64,000 nucleotides of DNA from Lantana camara (lineage: Eukaryota > Streptophyta > Magnoliopsida > Lamiales > Verbenaceae), in assembly GCA_037501455.1 (NCBI GenBank), contig CM074862.1, forward strand, positions 89,241,501-89,305,500, in the 5' to 3' direction. Shown piece after piece: positions 1 through 9,625 of this stretch; position 1 is the stretch's first letter, and every line of letters begins with the position of its first letter. Under the pieces are notes generated by a model, which did no database searches, was not told the DNA's origin, and saw only the letters and a program-made list of their open reading frames with translations. The position numbers and the translations under genes are program-made.

Positions 1-5
1 GTGAA

Positions 6-43
6 GCGATGGCGATGGCGATGGCGATGGCGATGGCGATGGC
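6..43. repeat. Hexanucleotide microsatellite (GGCGAT)n
   Basis: About six perfect copies of GCGATG/GGCGAT run from the window edge to the point where the sequence changes to GGCTAGGG. No gene context is visible at the edge; it could be a Gly-Asp or Ala-Met type coding repeat of a gene outside the window. Confidence 0.85.
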
Positions 44-771
44 TAGGGTTTGATTAAAGGTTCTCTCATGCAACCTTTATTCTTACAAAATCATATCGTC
101 GATGCATCATCCCCTCCAAAATTTACCATCTTCTCTACAAAATCCAAAACAAAAATCCGTAAATTAATTTTATATTAGAGTTTAATGTATGACATGACAT
201 ATATAATAAACAAACATGGTATTTTATTTACATTTTTAAATCCATTATGGGTTCAAACCATCATCAATTCGGACCCACGATAAGGTGCAAAATTCACTTT
301 GTCAATTAAAGTTGTGTACTCAAAAACTCAAACACGATATTTTTAATTAATCTAGCATCCCACCCAATCAATAACTTATATAATTTGATAGTCAAATATA
401 TCATTTTAAAAACTAAAATCATTTTAAAGTTTCCCATTTAATGTATCTCCCCTTTGCATGGAGATAGAGACGGAGCTAAAGCAGGTAGGGGTGGTCCCCG
501 TCCTCCCTAAATTTCTAAATTTTATTATTATTACCTACAAATTTTGGAATGTTTATGTACTTGCCCCCCTAATTCAGAGTTTTGCTTCCCCACTTTACAC
601 AAAATTATAAATTCTGGTCTCGTCGCTGTACATAGACACGCATATATGCATAAATAAATAAATAATATAACGTATAAATTGTGGGAAATTGTTTAATATT
701 AATAATTTGCGATTGAACGAATGAATTACCCTGGCTAATTAAACGTGATGAGGGCAACATCCTTGGTCGAT
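44..771. other. AT-rich spacer without a recognisable gene
   Basis: AT-rich sequence with frequent stops on both strands and no long frame, splice pattern or transposon end that I can support. The right part is the likely 3' flank of the minus-strand gene that starts at 1128. Confidence 0.6.
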
Positions 772-1128
772 TTAGACAGAGGAGGTGAGAGGCAGCTCGG
801 GTTCCTTGGAGGAGAGATTTGGTGCACCACCAGCCGCGGCGCCGCCGGAGGCATTATTCATCGTGTTTCCCCGTCTCGTCGACATCTGTTGGTGCTGCTC
901 GGCGGCGCGGCGGAGGCAGCAGGCCTTCATGCAGGTGTATAAATAGGTGAGAAGCCAGAACAGCCACGGTGCTCCGATGAGGACTAGGGCGGCTATCGGG
1001 TACCATGGCTCCGATATGCTCGGGACGAAGACGTAGAAGATCAGGAGAACCCCGCCGGTGAGGACGCACAGGCAAAACAGAGCAAACGCTAACGGGACGC
1101 GGATGTCTCCTTGCTTTTCATCCTCCAT
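772..1128 (-). CDS. Small two-pass membrane protein of unknown function (118 aa)
   Basis: Single uninterrupted frame of 118 codons with an ATG start. The sequence shows a short charged N-terminus (MEDEKQGD), a hydrophobic segment at about residues 11-36 and a second at about 43-66. A Cys-rich juxtamembrane stretch (CMKACC) follows, then a hydrophilic Gly/Ala- and Ser-rich tail. Two helices with a short loop predict a small integral membrane protein with both ends on the same side. Intronless short proteins with this pattern are common in plants and mostly unannotated; I recall no defined biochemical role. Base composition is clearly higher in GC than the flanks, typical of a real plant exon. 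It stands alone and is not part of a transposon. Confidence is high that it is coding and low on function. Confidence 0.75.
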   Translation of the reverse strand: MEDEKQGDIRVPLAFALFCLCVLTGGVLLIFYVFVPSISEPWYPIAALVLIGAPWLFWLLTYLYTCMKACCLRRAAEQHQQMSTRRGNTMNNASGGAAAGGAPNLSSKEPELPLTSSV

Positions 1129-2560
1129 TGATGTCCAATCCGGCCTTGATATATGATGATCAAAATCAATAAAACCTAGATTCGAATTGATTTCTCTTGA
1201 TTTCTGTGTCTATATATGTGTTTGTGTATGTATATATGCCCTTTGATGGTGATTAATTGGAACTGCATGCAGGTGTATAGGCATTCAGAGAAAGGTGATA
1301 TTGTATGTATATATTTCCCAGCTTCAATGTGTCTCCCTCTCTCTCTCTCTTACCTCGCCCCCATTGTTTCTATATATGTTTTTTTTGTCTCTCTAGATGT
1401 GTTTCTTTCTGTCTCTGTCTCTCTCTCTCTTTCTGATTGTTTAGGGTTGCTTGATTCAGGCAGCCAAGAAACGATGAGAAGATGAGCATGGAGATTAAGA
1501 ACGGAAGCCCTCAAAAACGGATGGGTGGTAGTTTATTGTTATTTTTCTTTTTCATGTGAAAAAAGTTGGATTTTTTAACTAACTTAATTAATCTTGACCT
1601 TTTTCCTATTCACTAATTATAGTAATGAGAACCTTGTATAAATTCATAATCATGATTTTATTTTATTAATTTTCATACGTGAATTTTTCTTTTTTGTAAA
1701 TTTTACTATAGGGAAAATACTTTTACCATTCAAACAATCGCATACATTTTTAAATATTACCAACTACGGTTTCGATTTCCTTTTGTTATTTACCATTTAA
1801 ATTATATAAAACGTTGTAGATTACCGCGTAGTAATTGTTGATTTCTTATAAAATCAAAAAAATTTAGTTAATTTTTCGTTTCAATATATTATTTTTAAGG
1901 AGAAAAAGATATTGATAACTTCATGCTAGTAAAATAATTGGTGATAAGGGCAAAATTAAAACACAACGGTGGTTGTTGATCTATTAAGAAATAATTTTTT
2001 AACCACCAGAATAAACTTCTGTTGTGTATTAATTTCAATTGATCAATAAAGAAACCAATTTCTATAAAATCTATTTAGGTTTTTTCTTCGGGCGGGGCGA
2101 CAATTTGACAAGCCAAACTTTTATAAAATCAATTTAGAATTTTTTGTCGGGAGGCGATTGACCCGCAAGGAAGCCAACTTTACAAAATTAATTGAGGGTT
2201 TCTTTTTGGGGAGGTTGCAACGATTTATATTCCTGTGTGGAGAGGAAATAATTTCTGAATAATTTTAATCCAAACTTAGTAGGATCAAACTAATATAATA
2301 AGATGGCTGCAAAAAAAAAAATTAATATAATAAGAAGATAAACGTTTTATATTTATCTTGTAATTAGTAAAAAACTAAATGAGAATTATCAATTAAATAA
2401 TAAATGTATAATTAAGTTTGACCCAGGATTGCATTAGATTTCAATTTTTTAATTGGACGATGCAATTTTCCGTTTTCAACTAAATTGATAAAATCCATAT
2501 GATAGAATAAAAAAAAGGGAATTAAATTGTTTTATATAATTTCGTAAACCTAGCGCTTAT
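1129..2560. other. Intergenic region, 5' flanks of two divergent genes
   Basis: This lies between the minus-strand membrane-protein gene and the plus-strand Cys-rich gene, so it holds both promoters. A CT-rich tract at about 1333-1436 resembles the pyrimidine patches common near plant transcription starts. A plausible TATATAT motif lies at about 1210-1240. The rest is AT-rich with no supported ORF, apart from the degenerate tandem repeat at 2044-2230. Confidence 0.5.
2044..2230. repeat. Degenerate tandem repeat, about three units of 55-65 bp
   Basis: The block 'caa-ttt-ataaaat-aattta-ggttttttt-cggg-ggcga-ttga' recurs three times with drift, beginning near 2051, 2115 and 2178. Units share a TATAAAATCAATTTAG core followed by a T-run and a GGG-rich stretch. 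No coding frame follows the repeat. Confidence 0.55.
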
Positions 2561-2705
2561 TCCTTATGGCAGAAAAAGAGTCGAAGCGACTTTACGGTAA
2601 TCGGACTCCTCTGGACTCTCCGACTGGAAAGACAGCGAAGTACGGCCGCAGACACACACAGAGTTGGTTTGACGTAATCAGAGCTAATCAAGACGAGAAT
2701 TTAGG

Positions 2706-4565
2706 ATGATTGAGTTCACTAATTGTAGAAAAACCTATTTGGTTATAATTTGGGCTGTGCTTTTACTGTGTGCCGATGAAGTTCTGGCCAAATCTCGGGT
2801 CCCAATCTCTGTAAGTAGTGATTCTTGTTCGTTCTTTTGAGAACTGATGTGAGCTATTGTAATTCACGACAAACTGATAGAAACCCTTTTTCTGTATTTG
2901 TTTATTCTCAGGATGCAGAGATTCGGGAGAAGAAAAACGATTGCTATGCGGATATTGAGAGGTATTGTTTATTCTATGAATTTTCTTTCAGGGGTTTGCA
3001 GTTGTTATAGTTTGATTACTTCCCTTGTAAATTCTTGACACTTTATTTACCATCCGTGTCAAATTTTGATTTAATTGGTTTTGTGCTATGATTTGGTTGA
3101 AGTGGCTTATGGGGTCAGCAATGCAAGTCTTCAAATATAGCTAAGGAGAATTGTGCTTTAAAATGCCTGTCTCCAGTTTGTTATGAGCTCATCTATGAGA
3201 GTGATCCGGTGAGGACTCTAACTGAATCAAACTACTATTTAGTGATGAGATCTTACTAATGCTTCTGGTGTCTAAGCTTTTTTTGCTAATGAGTCTGTAA
3301 ATTTGTATGTTCTTGAACTGCATAGTTGGAAGAAGGGGAGAAAGATTTCACTAGGAGTGCAGAGTACAAGTACTGCATGAACAGGTAAAAATGGCTATAT
3401 AGTGTTCCAGGATCCACTCCCACATGGAAATATATCTTTATGTGATGTCTTCTTTTAATTTACTTTATGCTGGAATTGTGTTACTCGATATGAAATTTGC
3501 CAGTGGTAAATAAGAACTTTCCTGGTGGCTCGTGGATGATATCGGTTTTATAGTGCTTGGAGATGTAGATGCTTTCTTCTTACCATTCTGCATTCTATGA
3601 ACTGGGCATTCTATATAGTGGAATCTTTGACATTCTGGTGATCTTAACTTTTAAGGAGATTATATATTGGAGTAAAATCTGTAAATTGTAATTCTGCACC
3701 GTTTTCAACAACATGAATCAGTTGAGAACTGAAAGTGCTGATACTCTTTTATGCAGATCGTTTATCTTGGGGTTAGATGGTTAAATAGTGATGATATATG
3801 ATACTGTTGAGCTCTCCTGATTTTATCTTTCTAATTTTTCCTATTGGAATATTCATGTGATGATGGCTCTAGCGGATAATTCAAATTTGTGAGCCTCTAG
3901 TTCCATCCGGAAATTGTGATAGTATGCTTGTTAAAATAGATTGTCAAGGGGAAACATCAGTGTTATCTATAAAGTTTGAAACTCCGCCGAGGAAATTATT
4001 AAAAAGTGAAGCATATGAATTAACTCATACAGTCATATGTACTTTTTGAGTTTTTTGCCAAATGGGATAATTACACTGAGATACCTTGAGGTTTGGCCTA
4101 ATTACACAAATTTCCCTTGAGGCTCTAGAATTACAAAAACTTCCTTCATCAAGGAATTTGCATTGCATATGAATTGATGAGTTTTGATGCTTTCTACTCT
4201 TTAACTTTTATGAATATCCTATTTTGCGGTTGATACGTACTGGTTAATATTTAATTTCAAATTCATGACTATATAACATGTGTCGGGCCAAATTTTAGAG
4301 TAAGTCGGGCGTAGTTTTTGTAATTTCTCCAACCTCAGGGTATGTCTGTAATTATCCCAATAAAATACAAGATACAGAAAATGTAAGTGTTATTATACGA
4401 TTATTTTAAAGTTGGAAGCCTCTTTTGTTCTATTCATCTCTGATTCACCTATTAGTATTCGTGTTTGTTTATCTTACCTGTAAATAATTCGATATTCTCT
4501 CAACCTCTGGTGGCAGGGTTTCTCTTGGAGAAAGTTTAGAGGGTGTTAGAGGTTCCTTTGACTAG
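2706..4565 (+). CDS. Secreted/lumenal Cys-rich small protein, five exons (122 aa)
   Basis: I reconstructed exons 2706-2810, 2912-2961, 3103-3208, 3326-3384 and 4517-4565. All junctions are GT-AG, the phases agree, and the stop is TAG. Exon 1 encodes a hydrophobic leader (about residues 8-25, ending near VLA-K) that fits a signal peptide. The mature part is short and acidic, with six cysteines in motifs such as NDCYADIE, GLWGQQC, ENCALKC, PVCYEL and EYKYCMN, ending in GESLEGVRGSFD. The conserved look of the cysteines and the C-terminal GESLEG block suggests a conserved eukaryotic family; DUF4787 is my best guess from memory, not verified. Function is unknown; export to the ER or apoplast is inferred from the leader. 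No disruption is visible and all five exons join in one frame, so it is probably functional. The longest intron (3385-4516) carries a MITE. The ATG at 2706 was chosen because it starts the signal peptide in frame. Confidence 0.8.
4064..4358. mobile_element. MITE with about 30-bp terminal inverted repeats, in intron 4 of the Cys-rich gene
   Basis: The left end reads GGGATAATTACACTGAGATA and continues CCTTGAGGTTTGG; the right end, reverse-complemented, reads GGGATAATTACAGACATACC and continues CTGAGGTTGG. A second matching block (ATTACAAAAACT) lies further in on both arms. Both ends are flanked by AAT (4061-4063 and 4359-4361), a possible 3-bp target duplication as in PIF/Harbinger-type elements. 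It is 295 bp long with no ORF. Superfamily is inferred. Confidence 0.75.
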
Positions 4566-5380
4566 CATCTTACAACTTCACTATGTTCAAGCATGGAGTT
4601 TGTGTTCATTAGTAATTATGTTTTTTCTACTGCACACAACTCAACCTCATCCAACTCTTTTCGAGGAGCAAGGCCGAATGAAGATCAGAGAGTCGCACCC
4701 ATACAGTTTAATCTCAAAGCATGTTGCAAATTAAGCCTTTGTAATACTTGTTTTGATTTTCATATGTATATCTTCTATTCCCGGTACCGTCATGCATTGA
4801 TTCCGACTTATGCCCAATCCTTCTTGATCACATTGTCGTGGTTGAACATTGCTTTAACCACCAAATTATGTAATATGATAAACAGGCTTAGCATCTGGCA
4901 TAGCTTTTTTTGCTACTATTTACAAGCTAAATCATTACGAATACTGCCAAATGATCGAATTCAAACTCAAACAGGTTTTTTCGAAAGGGATTCCAAATGA
5001 TGCAACGGAGAAAACCGATGTGTTTTGACACAGCTGTATCTCTGGTTTCTGTTCCTCGAATATTCAAATGTTCTTCAAATATATGGATCAGGGTCACTCC
5101 ACCAAACCTATCTCATTTTCATAAATTGAGATCAATACAGATTATGAGAGCCCTTAATTTCGTTCTTGGATAACTCAACTTTTGCCATTTTCATGTAACA
5201 AATTCTGGTGACCATTCAGTGGCATATACTAGTTCTGCAGTTCCAGGTGTTAGTACACATATATTGCATTTACACAAGCCATCAACCAATACAAAAGGGT
5301 ACGTTGAACCAAAATTATGTTAGCTAAAGTCTAAAGATTCATACCATTATGTTGCAAACAATATAGCAAAAGCTTTGAGC
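4566..5380. other. 3' UTR of the Cys-rich gene and spacer
   Basis: The first few hundred bases are the likely 3' UTR and terminator region; short open stretches here are not continuous with any exon. AT-rich with no transposon ends that I can define. Confidence 0.5.
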
Positions 5381-5382
5381 CT

Positions 5383-5735
5383 TTGAGTTTCCAAATTAGC
5401 AAGCAGAGATCCAGTTGCTGCCATCCAAACAACTGTATATCAACTTGTGTGAGAGCGAGGATAGAAACTGGCACGCACATTTTATCGGGCATTTACAGTA
5501 CTCGTTTATTTGGGAAACGATCACAAATTTTTTTTTTCTGGAATGCATGCACTCCTCGATCGGTTGATACTTGAGAAGCAAAGATTTGACTTACAGACAC
5601 CTTTCTGGCCATAGTTATTATGTACTTTTTTAGCTTAGTACCCAAATGGACAAAATACAAGATGCAGCAAGCATAACAGTTACTTCTGAAAAATGGATAA
5701 AGATGGTAATGCGTAAAGAAACTCTTTAGCAACAT
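5383..5735 (-). pseudogene. FBD-like gene fragment, copy A
   Basis: A short minus-strand stretch encodes LSSLSHKLIYSCLDG preceded by a Cys-rich segment. It matches the fragment at 5978-6382 (LSSLSNKLICTCLDG) in order and spacing, so the two are duplicates. It contains frame changes and no start context. The family assignment comes from copy B; alone this piece would be unrecognisable. Confidence 0.45.
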
Positions 5736-5945
5736 GTAGTCCTTTATAAGAGGCTATATCAACATATTACCAAGAACAATTCTTAAGCAGCATATAGTCA
5801 ATAGGAGGATACATCAACTGCATATTAGCAGGGTTAGTCCGTAATGAGGCTACGTCAAAATATCATGCCAAAAGAAACTCTTAAGCAACAGGGCAGTCCA
5901 TTATAAGAGGCTGGATCAACCTATTAGCCAAAAGAAACAATCTCG
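5715..5945. repeat. Degenerate tandem repeat, about four units of 50-62 bp
   Basis: Units share CTTAAGCARCA..TAGTCC.TTATAAGAGGCT...ATCAAC.TATTA-C-AAAAGAAA. Copies start near 5728, 5783, 5832 and 5880. It lies exactly between the two FBD-like fragments, which suggests that local duplication built this block. Confidence 0.6.
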
Positions 5946-5977
5946 GAAAACGATCAAAGGATCTTGGACAGGTAAAT

Positions 5978-6382
5978 TCAAGGATCTACTTGTCTGAGGC
6001 CACGAGGCAGAAAAATAAACTCGAACCAAAACGGTGTTTTCCTGAATTCACACAGGGCAGCCCGATTGCCATCCAAACAAGTGCATATCAATTTGTTTGA
6101 CAAGGAGGACAGATACTGCCATTCACAATTGATCAAGCATTCACAGGACTTGTTTATTCGGGATGCAATCACAACGTTTTCTAGAAAACTTGCATTCTTC
6201 AGTAGACACGCCACAAGTTCAGAGGCAAAAAATTTGGACCGGTTGCTCAGACACAAATCTCTTCCATCAACAAGCTTAACATTCTTAAGATGCAAGAACT
6301 TCCCATTCTCCACAAAGTAGTCTTCTCCGTCGAGATGGAAACTATTTGTCAAGAGCTGACCATCCAAATTTGGCTGCACCAA
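5978..6382 (-). pseudogene. FBD-like (F-box/LRR-associated) gene fragment, copy B
   Basis: The minus-strand frame of 134 codons contains FLHLKNVKLVDG, then SELVACLLKNASFLENVVIAS. This order (LKxVxLV...ELVxxLLKNAxxLExxVI) is the signature of the FBD domain at the C-terminus of plant F-box/FBD/LRR proteins. No F-box or LRR exon is seen upstream, and the apparent start lies just inside a possible splice acceptor (TGCAG), so it is probably a last-exon remnant rather than a complete gene. The tail after the FBD block (SLSNKLICTCLDG) is shared with copy A. F-box/FBD genes usually act as substrate receptors of SCF ubiquitin ligases; whether this piece is expressed cannot be told. Confidence 0.5.
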
Positions 6383-6484
6383 GAATCAGTTAGCCCATCA
6401 ATGGTATTAAATTATCAATATTAATAATCAAATAAATGCAATGAAATTAGATCATTGATGTTGAATGCAACAAAAATAAATGCA

Positions 6485-6527
6485 ACGAAGATGGTGGTGA
6501 TGGATTTCCCACAGACGGCGCCAAAAA
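6485..6527 (-). other. Extra PBS and leader fragment beyond the 3' LTR of element 1
   Basis: The sequence from ACGAAGATGG to GGCGCCAAAAA is almost identical to the sequence that follows the 5' LTR internally at about 19686-19728, yet it sits outside the 3' LTR. Homology stops abruptly at 6485. Confidence 0.75.
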
Positions 6528-7018
6528 TGATGGTGCAGGAATATCGGTTTCCTAAATGCAACAACACTTTAGTATTTGTATGAAGAGGGAAAGACTATCA
6601 CAGGCGTGAGAGCCTCAGGAACTGAGTTTCCTTGTGAGCGTGGGTTCTTCCACCTAGGATAACACCAAGAATGCAAGAGATAATGGTGATGCAACGGTGG
6701 TGAGGTTAATGGAAAGCTTGAGAAGGTTAGTAGGAATGCCCAGAATAATAGAGTGTGTCTGTAGAAGATGACTTGGGGGAGAATGCAAGTGTTCTCCTTT
6801 ATTTATATGTTAGGGGTGAGGGTAGATTAGGTAATTTGACCGTGTGGTCCCAAACCTGTGTTGCCCTAACACGTGGCTGCCTGTGGTGATATGAGAGTGA
6901 CAGCTCTGAAAGGTAGGCGGCGTGTCAGGTGCGCGGTACGCGCTGCCTTTGTGTCAGAGGTTGTTGACGAGGGCCGCGCGGGTAGAAGGTCCCGGATCCG
7001 TTTTATGAGGGTTCAGAT

Positions 7019-8665
7019 TAGGGATGCAAATGAGACGAGCTAGCTCGCGAGCTTTACGAGCTGGCTCGGCCAAAGCTCGTGCTTGGGTTCGGTATGGACG
7101 AGCCGAACCGAGCCATGGCTCGGCTCGCAGGTCCTTCAAGCCAAGCCCGAGCCACATGCTTCCCAATTCGTGGCTCGCGAGCCGGCTCGCGAACCATACT
7201 ATTATTTTATATATATATATGTATAATATTATATACATTATTCATTAAACATAAATATATATTAATAATATAATATATACATTATACATTGAATATATAT
7301 ACATACATATAACCTAATTAACCTCATTCCTTCATTTCTTCAACCAGCAGTCACGCCATTCCATCCCCATCTTCAACATTCAAGCCACTCATCCCCATCT
7401 CACCATCCGCCTCCCATCTCACCGGCGGCACCACACATCTTGCCGGCGGCCACTACACTTCTCACCGGCGGCCAACATCTCGCCCTCGAACACCTAACCC
7501 CACTCCTCCCTCTATTTGAAGAGAAGCAGCACAGCGCCGCTGCAAACCTCGCCAGCGCCACCATCTCGCCACCGTCTCGTGCTGCCTCCACCCACCAAGG
7601 AACCATCTTGCCACCGTTTTGAAGATCCAGCCGCCATATCCATCACCTGCAACACGAAGTTTTCAAGGGCGGCTCCTTCCCCACTCTTCTCAACAAATTT
7701 AAGTTAGAGATCTATACAAAAATAGGTTAGATTTACAAATTTAAGTTGAGATTTATACAAAAGTAGGTCAGATTTACAAATTAAAGTTCAGATTTGTGAT
7801 TTTTTTTTTTTTTTGTTCTTCAACAAACTGACGAAGAAAAGGATTTGGAGCTTTTGTGTGGTGTTTATTTTTTTAGATGCGTATAGATAATGTTTTTTCA
7901 CCGTCAATATTGTTGCTATATTTGTGGATGTATGAGAAGAAAAAAGGCCAGATCTGTATATTGCTTTGGATGCATGTATGTTAATGAAAAAATCCAGATC
8001 TGTATTTGGCTTTGGATGTATGCGGACAAAAAAAAATTGGATCTGGGCAAAAACGAAGTTAATTTTAGGGTTTTTGTAACGGCTCGGGGGCTCGGCTCGG
8101 CTCGGACGAATCTCAGGCAAGCCAAGCCCGAACCCCTTCCCACACGGCTCGTTGGCTCGCAAGCCGAACCCAAGCCACAATTTATAGGGGCGAGCCCGAG
8201 CCCCACGCCCCCTGAGGTTTTCATGGGATGATACCGATATATTTGCTCAATAAAGGAAGTAAAATGTACATAAAGGCACATAATTCACATAAAATGCAAT
8301 GCGTGAAAGGATCGAGATTATAAACGCTTTTGGTTAACCCTTTACTTACCTTTTCCAACTCGGCCCAGGTTAGGGCTGTTACAATCTTCTTCCACACTTT
8401 TGTTGTGGAATCTTCAGCAGCAATCTCGCGAAGAACGCTGTCAGTGACACTCATGAAAACAGCACTTAATGCCCTTTCCTTCAACTCAGACTTTTCCGTC
8501 TCCTTTGTATCTTCAGGAAACTTCTCCTCAATTGCCTTCCATAATCCTTGTAAAATTAGGGATGATCTCATTCGAATCTTCCGAGGCTGAAACTAGATCC
8601 CCCTTCCCACACGGCTCGGCTCGGCTCGGCTCGGCTCGGCTCGGCTCGGCTCGTTTACATGCCTA
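7019..8665. mobile_element. Non-autonomous hAT-type DNA transposon nested in the 3' LTR of element 1
   Basis: An 8-bp direct duplication GTTCAGAT (7011-7018 and 8666-8673) flanks the element. The empty site is visible in the undisturbed LTR at about 20214-20221. Terminal repeats are imperfect: TAGGGATGCAAATGAGACGAG versus TAGGCATGTAAACGAGCCGAG (second given as reverse complement). Subterminal regions are packed with GGCTC/GAGCC motifs, including eight tandem copies near 8614-8653. The 1,647 bp encode no transposase. An 8-bp duplication and subterminal repeats are hallmarks of hAT elements. The interior holds a CT-rich segment (7320-7620) and a copia gag fragment. Confidence 0.85.
8221..8590 (-). 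pseudogene. Copia gag fragment carried inside the hAT-type element
   Basis: The minus-strand frame reads LQGLWKAIEEKFPED, then ALSAVFMSVTDSVLREIA and TTKVWKKI, the pattern of the N-terminal gag domain (UBN2-like) of plant Ty1/copia elements. It stops where the family would continue with the LEELY segment. No LTR or protease is attached. It sits between two copies of the CCCTTCCCACACGGCTCG subterminal motif (about 8133 and 8600), so it was either captured by the element or inserted and then trimmed. Confidence 0.7.
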
Positions 8666-9024
8666 GTTCAGATTCACCACAGCGGGGAAGGATCATACTC
8701 GAGCGTTGGTGGCGCTCGAAGGGCGCACGGATGGGTTCCCCACGGCCGATGGCCCTTGAGCGTCAAAACTACGAGCATCGGGAACCTGCCTCACGTGGGT
8801 GCCCTCCTGAGAAGGGTAACGCTGAGGGTTGAGATGTGAACGCCGAGCCTGTCGGTTCGCGCCCCTTACCTGAATAGTTATCCGAGGCTCAATGGCCTGC
8901 ATTAGTTGGCAAGTGAGTGGGCTGGGTTGGCCCGCGAGCCCATCAATGCGAGCGTACAGTCTTCAAGTCAACCGATGGCAACACGTGGACGGCTCTGATA
9001 CGGGCGTGTTTTTGAGCCTCATCA
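8666..9024 (-). repeat. Distal part of the interrupted 3' LTR of element 1
   Basis: Continues the LTR after the hAT insertion and aligns throughout with 20214-20570 with few mismatches. It is the 5' (U3) portion in element orientation. Confidence 0.85.
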
Positions 9025-9040
9025 TTTTGCCCCCCAAATT
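9025..9040 (-). other. Polypurine tract of element 1
   Basis: Reverse-complemented, the sequence reads AATTTGGGGGGCAAAA directly before the 3' LTR start TGATGAGG, the expected place and composition for plus-strand priming. Confidence 0.7.
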
Positions 9041-9326
9041 CTGCAGTATCGCTCGATCGTAATGTAGAATTTAAGAAGAATGGAGTCCTGGATTTTTGAA
9101 TATCCGAGGGTCAATCCATTGCTAGAGAAGTGACCGCTTGCCTTCTGTAACAGACACAGTCTGACACCGCATTAATTAAAGTCATGTCCGCATTTAATGC
9201 TAAGTAGGAACGTGGGCGCGTGCACTCCGGGAGACGTGAGGCGGTTACCAAAAGTGGGGGGTTTCCTAGGCGGGAAATGATTGCCATTTGAAATCTTAAA
9301 CCCTAATTAATGCCGGCCTTTACCCC

Positions 9327-9334
9327 TATAAATA
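9327..9334 (+). promoter_or_regulatory. TATA box of the antisense ORF, element 1
   Basis: CCCCTATAAATAGGG sits about 290 bp upstream of the ATG at 9626 on the plus strand, opposite to gag-pol. The downstream stretch is CT-rich and lacks ATG until the ORF, as in a 5' UTR. Element 2 has the same arrangement at 26361. Confidence 0.65.
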
Positions 9335-9625
9335 GGGATCTGCAAGGCTTTGAAGCCTCTTTCACGCATTCTGTCTTCTTCAAGCACATACTTAACAAGA
9401 ACTCTCTGCCACTTTCACCGACTCCGGCGAGTTTCCGTTCTTCAAACTTTAGGTAAAACTCCATAACATTTTCCTTATTTTCCTCGCGCTAACATTAGGT
9501 TTAGGTTGAGTGAGTGAAACCCTTGAGTGAAGAGCCCCCTTCTACTGTTGAATTCGTTTCAGAGAGTCTCTCCTTCATTGAGTTTTCTGCGAGAAACTCC
9601 ATCTTCAAAAATCGAAAGGCAAACA

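Larger units (their letters stand above)
6528..9024 (-). repeat. 3' LTR of element 1, split by an hAT-type element
   Basis: Starts TGATGGTGCAGG and ends GAGCCTCATCA. Removing 7019-8665 and one 8-bp target duplication leaves 842 bp, exactly the length of the other LTR. A minus-strand TATA box (TATAAATAAA when reverse-complemented) lies at 6799-6808. Confidence 0.9.

Noticed and set aside
7320..7720. CT-rich, Pro/Ser/Thr-coding stretch in the hAT element as a possible captured plant exon
   Set aside because: Both strands are open only in short low-complexity frames and there is no homology I can name; kept as a note in the hAT entry only.
9514..9625. Upstream extension of the antisense ORF
   Set aside because: The frame opens with GTG; the first ATG in good context is at 9626.
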